Shown piece after piece: positions 6,712 to 12,591 of a stretch of DNA of 15,186 nt (positions are counted from its first letter, which is position 1; each line of letters starts with the position of its first letter). Source of the stretch: DASSWG01 sp035704905. GTDB taxonomy: Bacteria > Bacteroidota > Bacteroidia > Flavobacteriales > Flavobacteriaceae. The stretch lies in the NCBI GenBank assembly GCA_035704905.1, contig DASSWN010000116.1, positions 1-15,186 on the forward strand, given 5' to 3'. The notes beneath the pieces are model-generated. The model ran no database searches. It worked only from the letters and a program-made list of their open reading frames with translations, and was not told the DNA's origin. The translations under genes were made by a program, and so were the position numbers.

Positions 6712-7607
6712 ATTGCTTTTATTTCTTTCTTTCCTTTCGGAAGTTTCGGAAGCGCAATGTATTCCCCGAAAATTTTGTTGTATTTTCCGGGTTTAAAGGC
6801 GGTTCGGCCATCACTTGGATAAAATGTCATTTCTCCAAAAATTGTTTTTCCTTCGATGCTATAAAAATCGACACGTACAAAAGGAAACCGATCGGCCAAC
6901 TTTTCGGATAAAAAAACCATTTCCTCAAAATTCGCCGGTTTTTTAAGTTCGTTTTCGAACATTTTAACAGCACCCTTTTGCACCGGTAGTTTTTGCCAAC
7001 TGGTATCATAGTAGCATCGCAGTAAATCGCTGCTTCTGTCCATATCGATTTGAACAAATTTGGGTTTTCCGTTGAAACAGAAAAATTTATAATCACTGAT
7101 GCTTTCTTTATCCATTTCTTCCAAATACTTTTCAGCGATCAATTTGGGTTTCACATTTTTATAGGCCCATTCCAACCCGCCCCGGTAATATTGATTTTTG
7201 TGCATCCATTTTTCCAATAAGAATCGTGCTTTGGTTCGGTTCAGTTGCGCTTTGTTTTTCACGATCAAATTGAAATGAAATCCGTGCGCGCCTTTTAAAA
7301 CAAATTGATCGGGAAGTTTGTCAAAATCTACTTTTGAAGCCTTGTTGTACACCGCAATAAGATCGTTCAAGTACTTCTTTCCAATTTTTTCTTCCACATA
7401 TTTCCGCACCTCGAATTTATCCACCAGTTGTGTCAATATATCTGGATGGTAATAAAGTTTCAACCACTGGATTTTTTCGTTGAATTCCTCCGGGTTTTCC
7501 AAGTCAAGTTTCTTTCCGGTATAATATTCATAATAAATTTTCAAGTAAATTTCCGGGGGAAGAAATTTTAGTTTTTTGAGCAAACCGAAAAGTGATTTTT
7601 TAAACAT
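6708..7607 (-). CDS. TupA-like ATP-grasp protein
   Basis: This 299-residue protein matches the TupA-like ATP-grasp family (PF14305). That family is named for TupA of teichuronopeptide synthesis and is common in polysaccharide loci. The N-terminal signature runs from YYEYYTGKKLDLENPEEFN (25-43) into EKIQWLKLYY. It is followed by DKFEVRKYVEEKIGKKYL (63-80), FVLKGAHG with the likely ATP-contacting K105, AEKYLEE (158-164), DYKFFCFNG (172-180), the QIDMDR segment (186-191), RVDFY (245-249) and GEMTFYPSDG (258-267). ATP-grasp enzymes ligate a carboxylate to an amine or thiol through an acyl phosphate. Here an amino acid or peptide could be attached to a uronic acid of the glycan, but that is inference. 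It follows the GT9 gene after 5 bases and is presumably co-transcribed from dapD. Confidence 0.87.
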   Translation of the reverse strand: MFKKSLFGLLKKLKFLPPEIYLKIYYEYYTGKKLDLENPEEFNEKIQWLKLYYHPDILTQLVDKFEVRKYVEEKIGKKYLNDLIAVYNKASKVDFDKLPDQFVLKGAHGFHFNLIVKNKAQLNRTKARFLLEKWMHKNQYYRGGLEWAYKNVKPKLIAEKYLEEMDKESISDYKFFCFNGKPKFVQIDMDRSSDLLRCYYDTSWQKLPVQKGAVKMFENELKKPANFEEMVFLSEKLADRFPFVRVDFYSIEGKTIFGEMTFYPSDGRTAFKPGKYNKIFGEYIALPKLPKGKKEIKAI

Positions 7608-7612
7608 TGTGT

Positions 7613-8713
7613 TTATTTTGAAAGGTTTTGGTTCTTGTCGTTCAGGGTTTCTATAAATTTTGCCAAGGCTTCTTGAAATAAACTTGGTTTAAATTCCGCA
7701 TATAATTGCTTCTGATTCGCCTTGAATTTTTTCCGGTTATAGTTTTGAAAAAATTCCGGTTTGTAGTCCCGAAGATGAACACCGATGTGGTTCGGGTTGT
7801 TTTTATTTCCCCAAATTTCTTTTCGAACCCAGGGTGAAAACACAGCAAAAGTTGGAATATTTAACGCCTTGGCCATGTTGATCGCGCCGCCTTCATTACC
7901 AATCACGGCATCACAATGAAAAACAAAAGATAGAAATTTTCGCAAATCTGTAGCGTACAGATCAAACCAAATTCGATTGCGGGTTTTTTCATGGCACAAA
8001 TCATATATGCCCGAAGCTTCCTCTATTTGTGAAGGGAAGTAATTGAAAATAAGATGGACGTTGTTATTTCTATCCACGATCGTATCTAATAGCTTGGCCA
8101 TATAAGCCAGAGGATAGGTTTTTTCTTTTGAACTTCCCAAAAGGGAAATCATCAGCACAGTATTGTCAAAGTTGATATCATTGGCAAGCATTATTTTTTT
8201 TCCTTCCGATATTTCTTTTTCTGAAAGGTAAATTTTTGGTTGTACGTCGTGGTTTATTTCAATATCCAATGGTTTTAAAAGCCCAAGCCTGTTCTCCACC
8301 GCCAAATTATGCTGGCCTGAAGACTGTTTGGAATTTTTTACGATCTGGGAATAAATCCATTTGGTGTGACTTTTTTGTTCGCCAATTCTGATTTGCGCGC
8401 CCGAAAACAATGTGATCAGGTTACTCGAAATTTTTCCGTAAACATCGATCACCACATCATACTTTTCCTTCCGGATTTTTTTCAAAAACCGAAAAAATTC
8501 CAATTTGCTTTTTTCAACTTCGGGTGTAAAAAGAACCAATTTGTCAATAAACGGATTGTTTTCCAACACCGGAACCGTGTGCGAATTCACCAAATAATGC
8601 AGTTCGGCCTTCGGGTATTTTTCGCGCAGAGCTTCCAATAAAATAGTGGAAGTCAGCACATCGCCGATCATTTTTTGTTGCACAACAAGTATTTTCCCAA
8701 ACTCTTTACTCAT
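7613..8713 (-). CDS. Glycosyltransferase family 9 (heptosyltransferase-like)
   Basis: This 366-residue GT-B protein belongs to the family of ADP-heptose:LPS heptosyltransferases. The N-terminal domain opens with KILVVQQKMIGDVL (7-20), the usual IGD acceptor-domain motif. YDVVIDVYGK (85-94) and SLLGSSKEKTYP (190-201) follow. The nucleotide-sugar site is VIGNEGGAINMAKALNIPT (270-288) followed by FAVFSP. In WaaC/WaaF this region reads D-T/S-G-x-x-H; here the corresponding residues are E, G, G and N, so the classical histidine is absent. Whether the variant is typical of the phylum or signals a different donor cannot be decided here. It starts at ATG 8713, 21 bases after dapD, and is followed by the ATP-grasp gene after 5 bases. 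A role in lipopolysaccharide core synthesis is likely. Confidence 0.89.
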   Translation of the reverse strand: MSKEFGKILVVQQKMIGDVLTSTILLEALREKYPKAELHYLVNSHTVPVLENNPFIDKLVLFTPEVEKSKLEFFRFLKKIRKEKYDVVIDVYGKISSNLITLFSGAQIRIGEQKSHTKWIYSQIVKNSKQSSGQHNLAVENRLGLLKPLDIEINHDVQPKIYLSEKEISEGKKIMLANDINFDNTVLMISLLGSSKEKTYPLAYMAKLLDTIVDRNNNVHLIFNYFPSQIEEASGIYDLCHEKTRNRIWFDLYATDLRKFLSFVFHCDAVIGNEGGAINMAKALNIPTFAVFSPWVRKEIWGNKNNPNHIGVHLRDYKPEFFQNYNRKKFKANQKQLYAEFKPSLFQEALAKFIETLNDKNQNLSK

Positions 8714-8734
8714 AACTCCAAACTTGTAACTTTT

Positions 8735-9550
8735 TTAGACAGCAACATCATACTCCCTCAATGCGTCGTTCAAAGATGTTTTTTTATTGGTGCTTTCTTT
8801 ACGTTTTCCGATAATTAGCGCACAAGGCACTTGGAAATTTCCCGCCGGAAAATTTTTCGTATAAGTTCCGGGAATCACTACGGAACGACTGGGTACCATT
8901 CGGTTGTATTCTTTCGGTTTTTCTCCCGTGACATCAATGATTTTGGTGGAGGCGGTCAAAACAACATTGGCGCCCAAAACCGCTTCTTTTTCCACACGAA
9001 TGCCTTCTACGACAATACAGCGTGAACCAATAAAGGCATTATCCTCAATAATAACCGGGGCAGCTTGCAAGGGTTCCAATACGCCGCCAATACCAACCCC
9101 TCCGGAAAGATGCACGTTTTTTCCAATCTGCGCACAACTTCCCACGGTTGCCCAAGTATCGACCATCGTTCCCTCATCTACGTACGCACCAATGTTCACA
9201 TAGCTGGGCATCAAAATCACGCCTTTGGAAATGTAGGCACCAAATCGAGCCACCGCATGCGGAACCACGCGTATTTCTTTTTCCTTGTAACCTGATTTCA
9301 ACGGAATTTTATCATGGTACTCAAAAATTCCCGCTTCCATGGTTTCCATTTTTTGAATAGGGAAATATAAAACCACGGCTTTTTTCACCCATTCATTTAC
9401 TTGCCAACCATTTTCGGCGGGTTCCGCGCAACGCAGTTTTCCCTGATCCAACAACCCGATAACTTCCTGTATTGCGGACTGGGTTTTGTTTTCTTTCAAC
9501 AAATCGCGGTTTTCCCAAGCTTTCAAAATATAATTTTTCAATTCTTCCAT
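8735..9550 (-). CDS. dapD: 2,3,4,5-tetrahydropyridine-2,6-dicarboxylate N-succinyltransferase
   Basis: DapD transfers succinyl from succinyl-CoA to tetrahydrodipicolinate in the succinylase branch of diaminopimelate and lysine synthesis. It supplies the cross-linking residue of peptidoglycan and acts in the cytosol as a trimer. The 271-residue length matches the family. An alpha-helical N-terminal domain (about 1-95) precedes the left-handed beta-helix of hexapeptide repeats, seen in GAYISKGVILMPSYVNIGAY (104-123), VDTWATVGSCAQIG (130-143), and the VHLSGGVGIGGVLEPLQA segment (146-163). Further repeats, NAFIGSRCIV (171-180) and AVLGANVVL (190-198), follow. The start is ATG 9550. It is the first gene of a unit that continues into the GT9 and ATP-grasp genes, and it diverges from ruvX. 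A TATCTTTA box at 9574-9567 is its probable promoter. Confidence 0.97.
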   Translation of the reverse strand: MEELKNYILKAWENRDLLKENKTQSAIQEVIGLLDQGKLRCAEPAENGWQVNEWVKKAVVLYFPIQKMETMEAGIFEYHDKIPLKSGYKEKEIRVVPHAVARFGAYISKGVILMPSYVNIGAYVDEGTMVDTWATVGSCAQIGKNVHLSGGVGIGGVLEPLQAAPVIIEDNAFIGSRCIVVEGIRVEKEAVLGANVVLTASTKIIDVTGEKPKEYNRMVPSRSVVIPGTYTKNFPAGNFQVPCALIIGKRKESTNKKTSLNDALREYDVAV

Positions 9551-9566
9551 GTACTGATTTTTGTGG

Positions 9567-9574
9567 TAAAGATA
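9567..9574 (-). promoter_or_regulatory. TAnnTTTG-like (-7) box for dapD
   Basis: On the minus strand the sequence is TATCTTTA, one mismatch from TAnnTTTG, ending 16 bases before the dapD ATG. It lies 41 bases from the oppositely oriented ruvX box, so the two promoters share a very short intergenic region. Confidence 0.42.
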
Positions 9575-9615
9575 ATGGCTTATGCTGAATTATGATAGAA
9601 TATCCATAGAAGTCT

Positions 9616-9623
9616 TATCTTTG
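9616..9623 (+). promoter_or_regulatory. TAnnTTTG (-7) box for ruvX
   Basis: TATCTTTG is a perfect match, ending 15 bases before ATG 9639. It excludes the more upstream ATG at 9582 as the natural start, because that codon would lie before the promoter box. Confidence 0.55.
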
Positions 9624-9638
9624 CACAAACCGAATAAA

Positions 9639-10043
9639 ATGGCGCGGATAATGGCATTGGATTATGGGACAAAACGAACGGGGATTGCCATTACCGATGA
9701 ACAAAAAATAATTGCTTCCGGATTGACCACTGTGAATTCCAAGGAGTTGCTGCCTTTTTTAAAGGTTTATTTCGATAAGGAAAATGTGGAATTGGTTCTC
9801 ATCGGCGAACCCAAACAAAAGGACGGTTCGGTTTCTGAAAATGAAAAGGCGATTCAGCTATTTTTGAAATCTTTTGAGAAAGAATTTCCCAAAATGCCGG
9901 TAAAGCGTGTCGATGAACGGTTCACCTCAAAAATGGCCTTTCAAACCATGATCGATAGCGGACTGAAAAAGAAACAGCGACAAAACAAAGCCTTGATTGA
10001 CGAAATAAGCGCAACGATTATTTTGCAAAGCTTTTTGAAATGA
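9639..10043 (+). CDS. ruvX: RuvX/YqgF family pre-16S rRNA nuclease (putative Holliday junction resolvase)
   Basis: YqgF/RuvX is an RNase H-fold nuclease that in Escherichia coli matures the 5' end of 16S rRNA and has also been described as a Holliday junction resolvase. The 134-residue protein fits the family. MALDYGTKRTGIAITD (5-20) carries the first catalytic aspartate, D8. LVLIGEP (52-58) corresponds to the second strand. VKRVDERFTS (88-97) includes the acidic pair D92-E93, and LIDEISATIILQSFL (119-133) supplies the last catalytic aspartate, D121. ATG 9639 is chosen because MARIMALDYG is the usual N-terminus and a TATCTTTG box lies just upstream; ATG 9582 would add 19 unrelated residues. 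It heads a plus-strand housekeeping run towards def and mazG. Confidence 0.93.
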   Translation: MARIMALDYGTKRTGIAITDEQKIIASGLTTVNSKELLPFLKVYFDKENVELVLIGEPKQKDGSVSENEKAIQLFLKSFEKEFPKMPVKRVDERFTSKMAFQTMIDSGLKKKQRQNKALIDEISATIILQSFLK

Positions 10044-10054
10044 ATAATGAATAT

Positions 10055-10067
10055 TGAATATTTTATA
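10055..10067 (+). repeat. Left arm of inverted repeat around the S23-type gene
   Basis: TGAATATTTTATA is a perfect 13-base reverse complement of 10469-10481. A second, overlapping pairing joins 10061-10077 with 10474-10489 with a single-base gap. The surrounding 10041-10080 is a run of TGAATATTGA-like units directly after the ruvX stop. The arms bracket the four-helix-bundle gene. Confidence 0.5.
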
Positions 10068-10089
10068 ATTGAATATTGATTTCTTAAAA

Positions 10090-10449
10090 GTGAATCAGTT
10101 GAAAAATGAATTAATAAATAGGACCAAAACGTTTGCACATGAATGTGTAAAATTGGCCATTAATCTCCCAAGAACAAAATTGGGTTACCATATTGAGAGC
10201 CAACTTATACGTTGTTCCACATCCGTAGCAGCAAATTATCGCGCTGCCTGCCTCGGTCAATCGAAAAGGGCTTTTATCGCCAAGTTGGGAATAGTAATTG
10301 AGGAAGCCGATGAATGTATTTTTTGGATCGAATTTTTAAAAGTTGAAAACTTGGAAAATTCCGACTTTTCAAATACTTTACTTCAAGAAGCCAAAGAGCT
10401 GACGGCTATCTTTATAGCTTCAAGAATAACTGCAATCAAAACCATATAA
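10090..10449 (+). CDS. Four-helix-bundle protein (S23 / 23S rRNA intervening-sequence type)
   Basis: This small protein belongs to the four-helix-bundle (S23, TIGR02436-like) family first noted in intervening sequences of some 23S rRNA genes. Such genes also occur as scattered stand-alone genes in Bacteroidota. The core pattern is clear: LKNELINRTKTFAHECVKLA, then LIRCSTSVAANYRAACLGQS and RAFIAKLGIVIEEADECIFW. ELTAIFIASRITA follows near the C-terminus. Four amphipathic helices account for nearly the whole chain. No ATG is available. TTG 10069, GTG 10090 and TTG 10099 are possible; GTG 10090 (119 residues, MNQLKNEL) best fits the family, and TTG 10069 lies in the flanking repeat. The gene interrupts the ruvX-def neighbourhood and lies between inverted repeats, suggesting it arrived with them. 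Its molecular function is unknown. Confidence 0.86.
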   Translation: MNQLKNELINRTKTFAHECVKLAINLPRTKLGYHIESQLIRCSTSVAANYRAACLGQSKRAFIAKLGIVIEEADECIFWIEFLKVENLENSDFSNTLLQEAKELTAIFIASRITAIKTI

Positions 10450-10468
10450 TTGACTCACCATTATTCAG

Positions 10469-10481
10469 TATAAAATATTCA
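10469..10481 (-). repeat. Right arm of inverted repeat around the S23-type gene
   Basis: TATAAAATATTCA is the exact reverse complement of 10055-10067 and lies 20 bases after the stop of the four-helix-bundle gene and 15 bases before the def ATG. The arms are 401 bases apart. AT-richness makes short matches easier, but a 13-base perfect pair plus the overlapping 16/17-base pairing is more than expected from such short flanks. Confidence 0.5.
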
Positions 10482-10496
10482 TTATAAAATTAACAA

Positions 10497-11087
10497 ATGA
10501 CACTACCAATAATAGCTTATGGCGATCCGGTTTTAAAGAAAAAGGCAAAAGAAATTTCGCCTGAATATCCGAATTTGGATGAATTGATCGAGAATATGTG
10601 GGAAACCATGTACCAAGCCTACGGTGTCGGCCTGGCCGCGCCACAAATCGGGCTTTCGATTCGTTTGTTTGTGATCGACACCACTCCTTTTTCCGAAGAT
10701 GATGAACTTTCAAGCGATGAAAAGAACGCATTGAAAGGTTTTAAAAAAGTGTTCATCAACCCGAAAATAATAGATGAAATCGGTGATGAGTGGGCATTTA
10801 ATGAAGGGTGTTTGAGCATTCCCAATATTCGTGAAGACGTTTTCCGGCAACCGGAAATCACAATCGAATACCACGATGAAAATTTTGAAAAACACACTGA
10901 AACATTCAGTGGTCTGCAAGCCCGCGTGGTGCAACACGAATATGATCACATCGAAGGAATTCTCTTTACCGATAAACTTTCCAGCCTGAAAAAAAGATTG
11001 ATAAAAAGTCGGTTGGAAAACATTGCCAAAGGAAAAATAAGCACCGATTACCGAATGCGTTTTCCCAAGGTCAAAAAAGCGCGTTAA
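10497..11087 (+). CDS. def: Peptide deformylase
   Basis: Peptide deformylase removes the N-formyl group from nascent proteins in the cytosol and uses a bound metal ion. All three motifs are intact in this 196-residue protein: GVGLAAPQIG (43-52), EGCLSIP (103-109) with metal ligand C105, and QHEYDHIEG (146-154) with H147, catalytic E148 and H151. A loop containing SEDDELSSDEKNAL (66-79) is inserted between motifs 1 and 2; similar acidic insertions occur in Bacteroidota enzymes. ATG 10497 is the natural start, as LPIIAYGDPVLKKKAKEI is the standard N-terminus. It precedes the DUF5606 gene by 56 bases. The S23-type gene lies directly upstream, so def may rely on read-through from ruvX or on a promoter in the repeat-bearing 10450-10496 stretch. 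Confidence 0.97.
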   Translation: MTLPIIAYGDPVLKKKAKEISPEYPNLDELIENMWETMYQAYGVGLAAPQIGLSIRLFVIDTTPFSEDDELSSDEKNALKGFKKVFINPKIIDEIGDEWAFNEGCLSIPNIREDVFRQPEITIEYHDENFEKHTETFSGLQARVVQHEYDHIEGILFTDKLSSLKKRLIKSRLENIAKGKISTDYRMRFPKVKKAR

Positions 11088-11091
11088 AAAA

Positions 11092-11122
11092 TTTGTAAAT
11101 CCCCGCGTAGAAGTGATATTTG
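11092..11122 (+). promoter_or_regulatory. Bacteroidota-type promoter for the DUF5606 gene
   Basis: TTTG at 11092-11095 is followed after exactly 19 bases by GATATTTG (11115-11122), one mismatch from TAnnTTTG. This is the only candidate in the window with both elements at good spacing. The start codon is 21 bases downstream of the box. Confidence 0.55.
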
Positions 11123-11143
11123 CCAAGAAATAAATTTTTCAAA

Positions 11144-11689
11144 ATGAGCATAGAAAAAATTTTGTCCATATCCGGAAAACCCGGGTTATATGAATTAAAG
11201 AGTCAAACCCGCGGCGGATTTCTGGCGGAATCTTTGAATGACGGGAAAAAATTGAACGTGAGCGCACGGCATAATGTAAGCATGCTGTCCGAAATTTCAA
11301 TTTACACATATTCCGGGGAAGTTCCGTTGAACGAAGTCTTTCAAAAGATTTCCGAAAAGGAAAATGGAAAAGAAACCATCGACCACAAAAAGTCGAACCA
11401 AGAATTGGAGTCGTATTTTCGGGAAATTCTTCCAGAATTCGATGAAGACCGCGTATATCCGAGTGATATTAAAAAAGTGGTGCAGTGGTACAATATCTTG
11501 AATAAAAAAGGCATTTCGGATTTTTCTAAAAAGGAAGAAGAAAATGAAGAAAAAGATACTTCGGAAAAAACCAAACCCGTAACCAAGAAAGAAACCTCCA
11601 ACAAAACTGCTGCCAAGAAATCTGTCCCGAAAGCTTCGGCCAACAAAAAAGGCGGGACAGGAAAAAATGCAGCAACGCGAAAAGTGTGA
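11144..11689 (+). CDS. DUF5606 domain-containing protein
   Basis: This 181-residue protein has the conserved Bacteroidota DUF5606 domain and no known activity. The N-terminal part is highly recognisable: MSIEKILSISGKPGLYELK, then the small beta-rich stretch GGFLAESLNDGKKLNV and the VSMLSEISIYTYSGEVPLNEVF segment. A helical part contains LPEFDEDRVYPSDIKKVVQW followed by YNIL. The last 50 residues or so are low-complexity and rich in lysine, alanine and threonine, like a nucleic-acid-binding tail; only the tail's composition supports that. ATG 11144 is chosen because MSIEKILSISGKPGLYELK is the expected N-terminus; the frame extends to TTG 11120, but a promoter box sits across it. The gene lies between def and mazG. 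Confidence 0.88.
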   Translation: MSIEKILSISGKPGLYELKSQTRGGFLAESLNDGKKLNVSARHNVSMLSEISIYTYSGEVPLNEVFQKISEKENGKETIDHKKSNQELESYFREILPEFDEDRVYPSDIKKVVQWYNILNKKGISDFSKKEEENEEKDTSEKTKPVTKKETSNKTAAKKSVPKASANKKGGTGKNAATRKV

Positions 11690-11700
11690 GCTTTTGAAAA

Positions 11701-11809
11701 GTGAATTAGTGAGTTAGTGAATAGAGGTGAATAAGAGAAAACCGATTCCCAATTGAGCGATCACTAAATCACCATTCACCGATCACTAAATCACCGATCA
11801 CCCAATCAC
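11701..11809. repeat. Repeat-rich hairpin-forming spacer before mazG
   Basis: The spacer between the DUF5606 stop and mazG is built from GTGAATTAGTGA-like units on the left (11701-11732) and CGATCACTAAATCACC units on the right. The latter occurs exactly twice, at 11758-11773 and 11780-11795, with a third degenerate copy at 11795-11809. The left part (11701-11722) is an imperfect reverse complement of 11774-11794, about 17 of 22 positions, so the RNA could fold into a long hairpin with a loop of about 50 bases. There is no gene and no clear promoter. It could be a dispersed repeat, a remnant of a mobile unit, or a terminator-like or attenuating structure. Confidence 0.65.
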
Positions 11810-11813
11810 AGAT

Positions 11814-12587
11814 ATGAACGACCGCAACGCACAACTCCAAGCTTTTGATCGACTGTTAACGATCATGGACGAATTGCGCGAAGGTTGTCCGTGGGACCGT
11901 AAGCAAACGATGGAAACCTTGCGGCATTTGACCATTGAGGAAATCTATGAGTTGGGCGAAGCAATTCTTTCCCAAGATTTGGAAGAAGTCAAAAAGGAAT
12001 TGGGCGACGTTTTGCTGCACATTGTTTTTTATGCAAAAATTGGAAGCGAAAAGAACAGTTTCGATATTGCCGATGTTTGCAATGCTATTTGCGACAAACT
12101 TATTGACCGTCATCCACATATTTATGGTGATGTGAAAGTTGAAAACGAAGAAGACGTTAAGCGAAATTGGGAAAAACTCAAATTCAAGGAAGGCAAAAAA
12201 AGTGTGTTGGAAGGCGTTCCAAAATCGCTTCCGGCTTTGGTAAAAGCCAACCGCATTCAAGATAAAGTTGCCGGCGTGGGCTTCGATTGGGAAGAACCTG
12301 AACAGGTTTTTGAAAAAGTGGCAGAAGAATTGGAAGAGTTGCAGGATGAAGTAAAAGAAGGAAATCATGATAAAATAGAATCTGAGTTTGGCGATGTGCT
12401 TTTTTCCATGATCAATTACGCCCGTTTTCTGAAAATAAATCCTGAAAATGCGTTGGAACGAACCAATAAAAAATTCATTCAACGTTTTCAGTATTTGGAA
12501 ACCAAAGCCCAAGAAAAAAACAAGCCTTTGAGTGAAATGACCTTGGCCGAAATGGATATTTTTTGGGAAGAAGCAAAGAGATTATAA
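11814..12587 (+). CDS. mazG: Nucleoside triphosphate pyrophosphohydrolase MazG
   Basis: MazG hydrolyses nucleoside triphosphates to monophosphates and pyrophosphate and helps clear aberrant nucleotides in the cytosol. The 257-residue length fits the two-domain form. The N-terminal domain has CPWDRKQT (25-32) and the acidic metal-binding set E42-E43-x-x-E46 with KELGDVLLHI (61-70), supplying E62 and D65. The linker contains RHPHIYGD (99-106) and NWEKLKFKEG (118-127), both typical. The C-terminal domain repeats the motif: EELEELQDEV (171-180) and SEFGDVLFSMINYARFL (190-206), with E191 and D194. Both metal sites look intact. It starts at ATG 11814, directly after the repeat-rich spacer, and converges on the PIG-L gene with a 4-base gap. 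Confidence 0.96.
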   Translation: MNDRNAQLQAFDRLLTIMDELREGCPWDRKQTMETLRHLTIEEIYELGEAILSQDLEEVKKELGDVLLHIVFYAKIGSEKNSFDIADVCNAICDKLIDRHPHIYGDVKVENEEDVKRNWEKLKFKEGKKSVLEGVPKSLPALVKANRIQDKVAGVGFDWEEPEQVFEKVAEELEELQDEVKEGNHDKIESEFGDVLFSMINYARFLKINPENALERTNKKFIQRFQYLETKAQEKNKPLSEMTLAEMDIFWEEAKRL

Positions 12588-12591
12588 ACTC

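Noticed and set aside
10041..10496. An rRNA intervening sequence inside a 23S gene
   Set aside because: The S23-type protein is present, but the flanking genes are ruvX and def and no rRNA sequence is seen.
11701..11809. CRISPR array
   Set aside because: The repeat units are only 15-16 bases, the spacing is irregular (22 then 15 bases) with spacers of 0-6 bases, and no cas gene is present.
11856..12512. A 218-residue minus-strand open frame opposite mazG
   Set aside because: It is rich in phenylalanine and other residues expected from the complement of an acidic, lysine-rich gene. It has no recognisable motif and lies entirely within a certain mazG gene.
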